From NCBI GenBank assembly GCA_008360975.2, contig CM039184.1, positions 52,976,797 to 53,040,796 on the forward strand: a stretch of DNA of 64,000 nt. Direction: 5' to 3'. Of this stretch, positions 11,101-24,600 are shown piece by piece. The DNA is from Lichenostomus cassidix. Its lineage: Eukaryota; Chordata; Aves; Passeriformes; Meliphagidae. Below the pieces are notes generated by a model, which did not search any database, was not told where the DNA came from, and saw only the letters and a list, made by a program, of their open reading frames with translations. Each line of letters opens with the position of its first letter. The first letter of the stretch is position 1. The position numbers and the translations under genes are program-made.

Positions 11101-14100
11101 GAAGCTGAAAAAGATGCAGTATATCCCTGATTATATACTTTAATCTGCCCAAGAATTTGTCAGCTCTTAAGAAAGAGCAGCAGCATAGCATTTAAACCAC
11201 TTTCTTAATTTGGTCAGGAAATGAGAAAAGTGATATATACAGGTGACCTTCAAATGTCTGATAACATGTCCATGTGATTTCGATAGCAAACTTGCCGGTA
11301 ACCATTTTCTTACTAAAACCTCATTTTCTTTCTTAGAATTTTATCCTTATTAACACATTAACCTGGAAGCCTGATCTCCAGACTCCTGGTGAAAGCCTAT
11401 AGTCAATATTCAGTGTACTAATTTCTATTCAAGTATGGTTCAAGAGCTAGAAGGAGCATGAATCACTAAATTCCTTTTTAGAAGACAGTGTCTGCAAAAT
11501 ATAGCAGCCATGATAATATGGCTGGTATTTAAAAATTTACAGATTTTTTCATGCTGAAAAGGTAGTTCACAACTTTTAAGACTGAAAAGAGGAAGGTGGG
11601 GAAGCACTGGAGAAAAGGATTTTACCACCCTTTTTTTAAAAAGTTTAATAAAAGGCATAGAAAGTTTTACAAATGTGGGTTTAAAATTTAAAAACCATCT
11701 TACAGTTTCAGACAAATAAACTGAAAATTTCTAAAATTAGAGGAGTTTAATAAAGTCAAATTAATTATTTTCATTTAAAATTATATATATATATGTCTAT
11801 ATCTTTAAACTTAAAGTTTAAATCACGTCAGTGTTTCCTCCGATATATTTGTTTTCACACGTGATTCATAATCATATCCTATATCCATGAATCAGGCATG
11901 TAAGCATGACATTGCTGGCATTACTAAATTACTTCACTCCTCTACACCATCTGATCTAGTACGCATATTATTAACTGTTCCAACCAAGGAATCAAATTTA
12001 ATCCTCTGTGAGCACCATCTGTAGCATCATCAGTTCCCTCACAGTTCCTGTAACAACATGTTGTCAAGATGTATTTATACTTTAAGAGATCATATCAGAA
12101 TTATACAACTGAAATGTATATTAAAAAGATGTAACATAGTATTTACAATAAAGGAAGATTAAAATAAAGCACCAGAGCACTTTTTTTTTTAATAGACAAT
12201 CTGTTAGAATTCTAGCATTTGAGTATTAAATTTGCCGGCTCATGTTTATACCTTCAGAAATACAAAGGCACTCAATGCATAGATTCATTTAATCAATAAA
12301 ACCATAATGAAACACTTCCTTTTAGCCCCATTCAACATATCACTAATTTTAGGTATGTACAAATATCTTTATTGTTTCTTTTAAGTTTCTCTAAATAATC
12401 CTATTAGCTTTTGTGAAAATTTAGTAGTACAGATTGCTGGCTAGTTAAGGACTATCTTACTTCCAGCAGCTTACGTGAACTGCTCTGCTGTTAGCACTCC
12501 AACTCCAGATTGCATTACTGGCAGTTTTGCTCCTACTAATATGCTGCTAAATATTTTTCTCATGATGAATTTCACCAAGTGATAAACCAGGCTGACAAAT
12601 CTACTTATGGTGTCTCAGTTCACCTTGGCTTATTTCATGTAAATTAAAGAGCCTTTTTAAAAAAACAACCTTATAAAGAAGCTAACAAAAGAATTAAACA
12701 ATTAAATAGTTAATCATGTTTGGAGATACCATATTATCATTATGCTCTTGCTCAAACTTAGCAAAGATAGTAAGATTTACAATTATCAGAATGTTAGAAT
12801 AAACCACAGCTACACATATCTTAAATACAACTTGACTGATACCATTCTTAGAAATGTATTTCTGGGCCCATAAAAACAGTAGCAAATGGTGTACTTTACC
12901 AATGTGTATTTCATAGCTGTTGAACTGGTGAATGAAATAGAAGACAGTTCTTACTCAATGAGTATAGACTAAGCATATACTCTGCATAAAGTCATGCTAT
13001 GGAATCACTCAGTGTGGAAAAAGAGGAAACTCAATAATTAAAGAACTCCAAAACCTAGAATAAGTTCTATCATGTTAAGATTTAGCTCAGACTGATTAAC
13101 AGAAAGTTCATACTACAAACACATGGCTCTTACCATCAAAATGAGTTAGATACAATTTGCATACAGGTTTAAAGTAGTACTATTCCACCTCTAGCCAAAC
13201 CTCAAGTCATTGCATACAGAAGAAAACAATAAGGGAAGCTCTACACTTGCTTGAACAGCACACCTTGCCAAATACTACTTGTACAGCTTCAAACTCTGTC
13301 AGCTGCTCCCCAACAGCATGAGCATATTTGGGACACAAGGAAGAGCCAAGTCAATAATTCCACATATGTTCTAAGGCAGAATAAGCCAAAGACTAATGCT
13401 AAAAGGATTCCTAATTGTTCATGCCCCTGCTGTTCATTTATGTCCCTGTACTGTCTCCTTCCTGGTACCAATGCAAGCGCATTTGTACAATCATGCTGCA
13501 GGAAGGATCAGGAAACTGATTTTGTCTGAATGTGTTCTCTGTGCACCTGCACAGACACTTCCCCGGGGGGGGAGGAGGGAAACCCATGCAGAAGACAGAG
13601 AGATGTCTTGCACAGCCACAGTGCTACTGCTCAGCCCTGGTCCTGACATACCCCATGCTACACTTGAATCTAGCCAGCAGCACAGCAGGTGACCAATACA
13701 CTGAAAAAAAGGAATGGAACAACATCTATGCTACTTGAGTGGAAAACTCCACTTCATATTTAGATCCTGGCTTTCACTACTAGGTGGTGTAGGACAAGGC
13801 TGTGTCCCAGACAACTTGTTGCAAATAACAACTATCAAGTGTTTTTCCAAGCTTTTTTCAAGTGTATTTTGTGGTTTATAAAACCTAAAACAGACATTTG
13901 CAACACTATAGCAGAAGATGAAGAAATAGCAAACTCAAATACTCCACAAAATCTGACGGAACAGTTTCAAACACCCCTGCCAGCAAGCCCACAATTTGTC
14001 CTTTCTCCAAGGCCCTCCCCATGAGCCTAGAGAAGTCACAAGCTCCAGGCATAGCCCACTTTGGCAGCAGTCACTCCACATCATAAACCATAGGCCTTGA

Positions 14101-17100
14101 GAGACACCACATCTCCACAAACAGACACACCAGCAAGCTCAAGGTGTCTGCTAAGTACATGTCTGCCCCAAACACTGCTGTAATTTATGTTGTGCCTTCA
14201 TTCAAGCTCCATTTTTTTGACCCTTTTCCAAAACCTTGGCGCCAGAACATGCATTAAGAACTAAATACACAGGGCTATAAAAAAAACAACATAATAGAAT
14301 CTGTCCCAAAGCTGACAAACTATGACACTTGGCTACACAAAGCCAAATGAGTTTGTGTTTGGGAGTCTTTTGCTTTCTTTAGGGGCTTTTTCAAAGTTTA
14401 ATTATTGGCAGACAAGATGACAGCTTTCTGAGAAGAAACAGACAGTTATACTTATGGAAAGCTCAAAGGAAAGAGCAAGAAAGTATAAAGATCTTTCATA
14501 ATTTAAGACTGTGACAACTGAGATTATAACCAACTGTAAAAGAATGTTGGCATAAGATATCTTTAAGGGTAACCAATGACATTTAGTGATATATAATCTA
14601 CTCTTAAGTCCTCATTTAGTCCCATTGTATGTTCCTGACTACACTGGGAAAAGAGAGGATGAAATGAAGAGCAGTATGCTTTTTCCATATGATGATACTT
14701 GTGATATTCATTACAAATACTTTATTACACATATACATATTATTTATTTAAACATAAAATTTCAGTGTATAGTTTTGTCTTGTAAGAATTCAAACACTAA
14801 TATTGATTTCTATCTATCATAGCTGAAAATACTAAAGCACGAAAAATAATATCTTAGTTTTTTTTTTTTTTAACTGCTGGACACACAGTGCAAATGGAGC
14901 TGTATCTCTGCACTGCATTCCCAAAGCTTCTGTTGCTATTTGCTCTCCCCACCAGACAGTAGTAGGAAAACAGGCACTGAGTCAAACTGCAAGAGACAAG
15001 TGTTTCCACTCCATTACCTCGTCTTAATGTATCAAGTATCAACACATACAGGCAGTCCATCATTTTCAATATCAAAAAGGAAGCAACTTCCTAAAGTTAA
15101 AACAAGCCACTTGCCCATCGTTCAACGTAAACAAAAACAAACTAGAACCATGAAAGATTAATTCTTCTTCAATACATTCAATTAGATTCCATTTCCAAAA
15201 ACCACAGGAAGTTAATTTCACAAGAAATGTGATTCTGCTTCCCACAGAAATACAATACAAATAGAACGTATATGGAAAAAAACATTTTACTAAGTCAGAA
15301 TTCTTTTCAAATATGTTGGGGTTTCTGTCTTGTTTTTTTTTTACGTGTCTTGTTGCTGGGCTATGGCCTTCATAGACAATAAAATACATCTGAAGTACTT
15401 CATTCACATTTCTAAGAAGCATGTTTGGTAATACTACTCTGCTTTGTAATTTCTGCTTTGGTTTAATCAAATACCAGGAACATACATACTCTAGGTTTTA
15501 TCTCCAAGGTCTATTCTCATGCCCTAAATGCAAGTGAAATTTTACTACCAATGTCAAACCGAAGCCAGATAGCATTGCCTCTAAAATATTTTTAAACTCA
15601 GTTAACATTATTAAAAAAAAAAAAAAATCAAAATTTTTCAAACTAGGAGAATAGGCTCAGAAAAATTTCACTTCTATTCAAAAATTCTCTCTGGAGAAAA
15701 CCCACTGAAGACAGATCAAAGAACAGCAGTACTTGCATACATGACATAGATGAGGCTATCACGAGAAGAGAACCCAACTTTGAAAGCCATGGCTTTAACG
15801 GTTTACTTCAAAGTGGTATCATCACAAATCGAAAGCTTAGTACGCTCATCATATCGTAAGCAACTAACTCGCAGAATTATTTTTTCACTTCCTTTACCTA
15901 TGATAACATTACACACTGCCTACACCAGACTATGCTACTGACCCACTTTCCTACTAAATTAGTAATAATTAAGTTCTCAATTTGTCCTCTTTATTTTTAA
16001 AATTTAAATTTGGTATTCTTAAGATTTGTTTAAAGGAGAAGGTGTCAAGGCATTAAAGTCTTCCATCTAGGCATGTCAGAAATTTAATTTGAAATCCTTC
16101 TTTTAAGCAAGTCTACAAATTTACTTCTCTCAGCTTTTGGGAGCTGGCCAAATTATGTGTTTTTGCAATGGTGACACTCTTGCCCAAAGCACAAGTTTGA
16201 CATTCAGTGGTCTCTTTTCAATCAGCATCTATCATCTCTTTTGAAAGGCAGATTCTACAATAACAACTGTGTGTCATCATCATTTCCTCCCCTCCCCTTT
16301 GATACTGAGGGCTCCAATTCACAAATACAAATAAAAATGTCATCCTTTTTTAGGAAATCTTGTAACCTCCCCCTATTTTTCTAAAATGCTCCTAGGAAGC
16401 ACTCTGTAGTAAAGAAGTTGCTGACCCAGCACATCTACGTCCCAAAGTACGAAGTAAATGATAACAAACAGAAGAAACAACAAGACAAGCCTGAAGAAAG
16501 CCTTGGGAAATCCTTATGAAATCCCAAATAGGATCATCTATGCACAGGTTTTACTTCCTTTCAACATGTATTTCTCATGTCAATAGTACAGAATGTCTGT
16601 ATTCATGCATATAAATAAACTTCCAAGCAATGCCTTTGCAAAATCTGTATGTTCTTACCATCACATCAGTTAAAAGCAATGTTGTATATAATGAAGAGAG
16701 ATGAATTTCAGTGGAACTTAAGGCATGCTAAGAGAACAGGGTATCAAGAATTGGTATGCCAGTAGGAGCCCAGAGCTTGAAAATAGGACAATAACCATCC
16801 AGAAGAATGAATTCATCTCAACAAGAACAGGCATGTTTGTTCAAGAATGAGGTTTGTTGGTTTTTTGGGGTTTTTTAAAGCTACACTATGTTGTATACAG
16901 TTACTTTGCATATTTTAGTTCTTTAAGAAATACTTTTTACACAAGGAGACATTTTGTATGTACATCCTTATAAAGGCAAAAAACTAAAACTCAATCTGCA
17001 CGGCCATGTCTAGCTCCAAATAAATGATAATCCACAAAGTGAGATCTACTGCAAAAGTTTACACATTTGTTCCACAGCTAGAGCAAAGAAACTTTCTGAC

Positions 17101-20100
17101 ACTGCTCTTTTTCTAAAGCTCCATTAAAATTCCACGTTGTTTTGGTAAGGAGCCTCACCTTTGTTTTCAGTGATTTAAAAATTGAGGCATCTGAGATTCT
17201 CTGGGGACTAACACATTTTAAAAGTTTTATACAGCTTCATGACATTTACCAAGTTTTAACATATTTTAAGAAGAAATAGCAATTTTCATGTGCAGAAGGA
17301 GAATGGAAGAAAAGACAGGGTTTTTTCAAAATGTTTTTACTGTTTTTATAAGCCAAAAAAGTAATTAATGAAAAAGTGTTACATAAGTTACTGCACTGCA
17401 ACTGCAGTCGTGATCAAAAATAAGATTCAAGATGCTGTTAGATAAGTTGCAGACAAGAGTAGGGGGAAGGGAAAGAGAAGGGTATGGAAATGGTAGAAAA
17501 AGAGACAAGATAGTAAACCATCAGTTTTATTAATCTATTTAAGAGCAGTCTAACAAAAGCACATTACAAAAATTCGATATATTTACAAAAACATTATTTG
17601 CAACCCTAGATAATCTTCAACTTTATTCATATTTTGACTGGAAAGCTGTAGAAATGATTGCATATATGAAATGCACCAATAGAGAACTAACCAAAATGAG
17701 ATAACTGAGGAAGTGAAATTAATATGCAGGATTAATGCAACCAACACCCTGAAAAACCCAAATCTATCCCAATAGAGTTTAGTTCTTAAACTGAAAGAAG
17801 ATCTACCTTAAAATGAAAAATACTCAGCTCAGAGCTCATTTGTTTGTAGCCACCCACAGCAACACCTTACAGAAGGTGAAAACTCTGAAGCAAATTCAGG
17901 ACTTAAACAGAACATCAAAAAGAATTCCAACCTTTTCTGAACGGCATCAGCTGTTCCATGTAACTGCACACTGAACTTGGGCATTACCTAAAGACAGGCT
18001 TTAATGCAATCAATTAAAACCTTTTCTCCAACACTTGCCAGGAGTAGCTTACCTAGGAAGCAGAGTTAAAACTATTAACATTTTTAAGTAACAGTATTTA
18101 ATCAGTCTCAAGCAGCAAACTAACACAGAGAAATCAATGCAACAAACATTGCTAAAGTTTACTAAGTGCATTGGTGTAAACAATTGCAAATTTCATTTGG
18201 CTTTTAAATCTACAGGTTTTGAGAATATAGAAGTCAGTAGGTAATATAAATTACTGACAGTAAAATCTAATCTCTGCACTAAGAGCTTCTTTCTTTGTTT
18301 TTTTCCCCAGGAAATGTAATTATTTCAACAGAAGTTTAAACAAACAAACTTAAACACTTGGGTTCTTTAAATTCCCTTGTTTGATATAAGATCACATGGT
18401 TATTGATTTACTGATCCCTTACAAAGGTTTATGTGTTGTAGTAAAACCTGATTAATAAAATTCCTTTAGCTTGGCAATTAAAATAAATATTAGATCACTA
18501 TTTAAAGCCAAAGACAGAACTGCAAGAGCACTGGGCTGAGGCAAAAATTATGCATACACTCTTGCAAGTACAAAAACACAAAAACTTACAGAAACTGTCA
18601 AACAAGCAAAAAACCAAAAAACTCACAACTTTAGTAACAGGAAAGTTGAGAGCCAAGTACAATTTTTCAACTTATAATAAAATTCTGCAAATACATGCAG
18701 AAACAGGAAAAAAATCTACTTTACTACAAGTACATTGCTACCAAAGCACTGCCTTTAAATGAATCATTCCTTTTGCCATCATTTACATGTGCCTTTCCAG
18801 GTCAAACAAGAACAGGCAATTCCATAAATGCAGATCAGTAAGGTGACAAATAAAATAACCAGTTCCAGAACATGGATTTTCACAGTTTTTTACTCTAAAA
18901 GTTAGTATTTCATTTATTCTAAAAACAAGTAGCAACTAATTCCTGCCCACTCTCTATCCTATGTAACTTCATAAACACTGAAAAAAAAACTCCTTAAATG
19001 AACACAAGCACATGCTTTTCTTACCTGAAAGGGCTTTCTACCTGCAGGCCTATTTGAAATTGCTCCAAAAAAGAGACAGCAAGAGGGTAATGGCAGTCAT
19101 AAAAGGAGATAATATTTTACATGTTTTAACACCCACTCAAACTTTTCAAATTAGATCAGAATTTGTCATAATTGTATAATTTTGAGTATGCACAAAAGAT
19201 CATTGCACTCATGAGCACAAATAAGAGTGTACATAATTGCTAAACAAAAACTATCCAAAGAAACAAAACATAAGTAACTACATATTAAAATGAAGACAAG
19301 CAGGATTTTAACCCCATTTTTCACACAGACATCTTGATACAAGTGGGATCTGAAGATTTAAGTTTTCTCACAATATTTTATTTTTATTCCCATATGTATC
19401 GGTACATAGTAAACCACATCAAGATATGCCAAGTTCACAGAATAATAAGTGAGCACAGGCCCACTGACCTGCATATGAAAAACACCTGCAGTAGCCCAGA
19501 AAACCGAGAAGGGAGGAAGAGTTTTTCAGAAAGGTTTTCCACCTTGTCGAAATTAAGCCAGATGACAACTTCGAAAGAATAAACCTGGGCAACAGTTTCC
19601 TGTTACCTTTTTCCTTCAAAAAATGCCAGTTAGATTTTTTTCAGTGATCCCCATCATCCTGACCCAAACCTAAAAAGGCCACCTGCACACAGCTCTGCCT
19701 GCACACTGTACATTAGTCTGATTAATCTGTTTCTGCAGTGTAGCGAATTACACACCCACATGGAGATGCCACTGATAGAAGCCACACCTCAGAGAGGCTT
19801 CAAGCAGAAACAAGGAAATCAGGCCAAACATTCAGCCATGTCTGCTGCATTGTGCCTTCCTGTCTGAGACTGCAAACTATCTTGAAAAGCTCTCTCTTCT
19901 CCTGAGCATCTTCACTGCTCTGACCAAAGCTCCCCTGCCCAGCCAGCCCCAGATCCCTTGCACAAGCACCAGAGAGGAGAACAAACTGCAGCATGAGCCC
20001 AGCGCCAGCTCAAGCTGCAGCCTCTGGTGAGTCATTAACTAATCAGGAAGATAACAAAAAGATGATTTCATAAGTCAGTCTTGAGATTTTCTGTATGGGT

Positions 20101-21597
20101 GCAAATATTTAACTCAGCTTGCACATGCCTCATGCAGGACTTGTAAAGTGAACATAAGCACTTTTAGCACATCACTGAGCAGTTTACAAGGAAAAAAACC
20201 ACCAGCCTGTGCTTTTGCATGCTCAACTCACAGCCAGGAAAATACTTTCCCTTCTGTTAGGGGACAAGAGAGAAACAAGAAATGTGTTGAAACTAAAGGA
20301 AATAATATCTCCATAATTATATATACAAGTGGAGTTACTGTAACTCACTAGAATCTAAGCAACATTACCAAAGAAGGTTTGTGCATAAATATGCATGATA
20401 CGTAAATAAAATGTTGCTTCTTAATAGGAGTTACTCCAAAAAAAAGTGATAACATTCATCATTTGGTATGTAAAAGATTTTAGAAGAAATCAGGAAAATT
20501 TTCCTGTGTTGGGATCCACAGGAATGCTTGGCCACACAGAGCCAACAGATTACTGATACAATGTGCTCCAATTGTTGCTATTTAGCACATGTTTACCAAA
20601 TACGGGAAAATCACCCCTCCCTGTAATGGGTCTTTTTAAACTCAGCCTACCAGAGTGCCTTGAGTTTTCTCCTTTCCTTATCAATATAATAAATATTGCA
20701 TAAATATGTTCCACAAGAAAAGCCAGCCACATTCGATTGTGTCTGAAAAATGTTGACTTTGTTTCCCGAAGTTAAGCTAGTATTTTACCTGTAGATAAAT
20801 TCAACAGCCAATAAAACATACAAAATCCTTCTCATAAGCAGGTGTGTGTGATAGAAGAGACAGTACAACATGTAAAACCAATGACAATTTTCAGAGACAG
20901 GATACAAATGCATCAGAGAAATTTTTAACACAATGTATGGAGCACTTCTTTTGTACTCAGAGGCTTATAACCAGTTTATGACTAAACAAACACTGACTTC
21001 CTTTTTTCCTGCTGGAGAGCTAAAAGTTCAATTGCAGAAATGACACTGAGCAAAACAATATTCTTCCTTCCTACTGAATTCTGCTGCTAGCAAAGGAAAA
21101 CACGTTAGCAGAAAATCCCATGTATGACAATTTGCAGAGAAATTCCCGTCTGAGCTGCAGAGGGAGATGAGGAAGGGGAGAGGCAGAGCAACTGACCATT
21201 GCTGACCAGCACACTAAGTCACCTGAGGTAATTAAACATACTGGAATGTTTTAGAGGAGACCTTCTTACCAGAAAGATTGCTAATTGGTGTTAACGCCAT
21301 TAAATTATTTGCTTAATAAGCAGCTATTAAAAGTTGCTAAACAGCGAAAAGCAGGGGTAATTACACCTTCCTTGCTTGAGTACTGTGTGCTGTTCTGCGC
21401 CTCTCTGAACAGAATGAGCATCATTTCAAAGGAAGAAAGGGGAGGGAGGTCTTCATATGCAAAAAAGCATAGGATAGAAAACAAAGTAAAGAAAAACAAA
21501 CCAAAGGCATACCACAGAAAAGAAAATAAAGAAAAATAAACCAAACAGGAGATTTTCTCCAACTGACAGTATTTTGAAAAGCTACTAGCTAAAATCA

Positions 21598-21641
21598 AAA
21601 AAAAAAAAAAAAAACAAAAACAAAAAGAAAACAACAAAAAA
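21598..21641. repeat. A-rich simple repeat
   Basis: About 18 A followed by CAAAAACAAAAAG-type units. Simple sequence within STIM2 intron 1; not tied to a recognisable element. Confidence 0.8.
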
Positions 21642-24600
21642 ATTGCCTTTACATAGCTGCCTTAATACACAGTTACAATAATGAGTTCTATTGATCATGT
21701 CCAAATCACCAATTTTTTTTCAAATGAGATCTACATAATGGAACATAAGGCCATGTTTACATAAGATAAAAATCAAGCAGTCTGAAACACATCTTCACAG
21801 TTCAGGACACAATGCAACTTGTAATTTTTTTTTTTTTTAGGAAAAATTATATTAAATTGCTGCACTGCTGGAGTTCCTGCAATACACTTTCTCAAGCACC
21901 ACGCAGATAGTTATTTCAAGATAGTATATAAACTACTTATTTTTCTGAATCTGTAAGATAATTATTAGGTTCTTAAACAAGGTTTTAACCCATTATTCTG
22001 GACCAGTGAGGGGGGAGAAGCTATTGTGAATAGAATCAGTTTTTGTCTGAAAGAGCCACCTCTGGAAAAAAATACAATTCCCCAAAGAGCCTCCATGGAT
22101 ATCTACATTACCAGCATGGATAATAAACATGGCTTTGTGATTACAGAAGAAGACAGCAACGTTTCAGTTAGAGTTTATCCCACAGGAATTGAATCCCCTC
22201 TCCTATCAGGAAGTGAAATTTTAGCAATATGTTTCTGAATAAGAGACAACAGTGATACTTGCTCTGTAGAAACGCAAGTTCATTCTTTTATGAAAGCAGT
22301 AAAAATATTGCCCAAGGCACTTTGTTCTCAAGACAATATTTTGATAGTCTGTGAAGATCTATGGTTACACCCAAAATTTGATCCCATCAATTCTTTTTAT
22401 TTTTTAAATGAATTAACAGAAGAATATGATACATGTATCCTCCTTGTCTGTTAGCCAAATCTTTGGAAGAAAACAAATAATTGTAAGAAAGGCTAAATTA
22501 GGTACAGAAAAGTGAAAAATTATTATGATTGCTTGCAGCACATTTTCAGTACTACTGATTTTTGGACATTCTGTTCTTGTGCATACACTAAAACAAATTC
22601 TGCTAAACCAAGTTTTTTAAAAAAGTAAACCTACTCTAAACACAAAGGTGCTTTGTCAGTGAATTAGCTAAGAACTTCCAGGCATGTAACAAAAGTATGC
22701 AAGAATATGCCATGAGTGGAATAAAAAATACACAACCTGCCAGGCACCCTCAGAGTGGAAAATTTCAAAATCACCACATTTCTCCTATAAAAATAAACCA
22801 CATAATTAAAGATGTTTCTTAATTTAGCATTTCTGTTTTGCTTTATAGTTGTTTCTTACACAGTTATAAAATTTATACAGCTAAAACAGTATTTACCTAC
22901 ATGAACAAACACACCAAAAGAATGAAAGACAAGGAATAATCCAAAGCAACATTTCACACTATTTACTGCTGGAAACTGCATATGCAAGCATTTAAACCTT
23001 ATACAAAACAAATCTGTCACCACTGCTGTCCTAAAGACTTCTGTGTCTTTATGATAGTATGCCATTAATGCCCAGGGCTTTTTTTTGTAAACAAATGCAA
23101 AAATTACTCAAAAAATTTTACAACAGATTGTGCAGCACAGACAATCTTTGCTACCCTCCCTTGACAGAGCTTTTCCCAACCCATCCCTCATTCCACTGGC
23201 AACTTTTACTTAGTTGTTCTATTCATGTTCAACCAGTGTCCACTTTCTGCAGAACATTCAAAAAGCCAGACTGGCAACCTCTCCTTAGTTACTCTTCCTT
23301 CTACAATCTGGTTGGGCAACAGTGACAGCTGGTTGGGACATCACATAGTGCAGCAAGCAGGTACACGGGGAGAATTGAAGAGTTAACTTTGACATGCCTT
23401 TTGCTGAAAGTTGATTATGCTACTTTTAATTATGGAATATTTCATATCCATGGAATGTTCAGTTATTTACTAGCATCACTATCCATAAGCAAGGTCCCAG
23501 TTCAGAGATATTAACACTGTCTCACTACATATAGCAGTACTTTTGCATATATTCAATGACACAAGCATTCAGTAATTGGGCAGAAATCACAAAAATTCAA
23601 AATAAATTCAGACAGTAATAAAGCCTGTCTGACAGTAATAAATCTAAATGGCTTTGCATCATAGTTATTAAGAACAAGCCTCAGATTTCTTAAGTACTCA
23701 CCCTCACATCACTTACCCTCTATCTGAACTGAACTGCTTTATAAACAATATAAAAGGAAAATCTACACAGAAATCTACTTCTGGAAATTTTTTCAACCCA
23801 TTGCTTAGCAAGTTCCACTGGACATTCAACTGAGGAAGAGACCAAAAGTGAAGATAATGTTAGATAGGCATCCAAAGCCATAGTTTTGCCCAAAGAAAAA
23901 CAAAACAACATATATTTAAAAAATTACATGACAGAATAAGTAATTCTATACTAGAAAAACCATTACTTCTAAAAATATTATTTAGTTATTAAAAGATTTG
24001 CATATAAAGAGTTGCCCTGAAGATTTATAGAAGCCCTAATTACATGAAACACATTCAGCTGCACTCAGAATTACAGTGCAGAGCTTAGGCACAAATGTTT
24101 ATCTATTACAAATTGCATTAGTCAGAGATAACAGACAAGAGATCCTGCAGATTCCAACATTAGTCAAAAAGTGAACAGACACTCAGGAGAATCCTGTCAG
24201 ATATTCTCAACAATAGCTAAAGATCCTCAAACACAGGACAACAAGCTGCAAATGATGTTACCAAAAATTCTTGAAGATTCTGGGTTTTCTCTGTCTCTCT
24301 GATATCTTTCAAAGACAAGTCTATGCCATCAGAAAAAAAAAGGGCACTGCCCAAAACTCTCATCCTTCTGACTGCAAAACACATATAAACAGGAATGAAC
24401 CCCTCAGAGCAACTCCAGGGCTGTGGTAGCTTCTAAGGCAGAGTAGGCAGCCCAACATTCCACCTGTGACTAAACCAATCACAGTAGCATGATACTGAAC
24501 AATTGTGGGCGAGCATATCACAATTTCTAATTTAGCACAACATTCTGCAATGAAGTACAAAGTGTAACTTGAAGTTCCCTGATGCAATTAATGCAGAGGT

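Noticed and set aside
13766..13792. CTCF-like CACTACTAGGTGGTG
   Set aside because: At least two mismatches to the core motif and no supporting context.
21355..21415. CR1-like stretch (CTTGAGTACTGTGTGCTGTTCTG) in STIM2 intron 1
   Set aside because: It resembles the LEYCV region of CR1 RT, but the similarity spans only about 40-50 bp with nothing matching on either side; too little to call.
22026..22238. 70-codon ORF with protein-like composition in intron 1
   Set aside because: No recognised family, no splice signals of good quality, and within the random range for AT-rich DNA.
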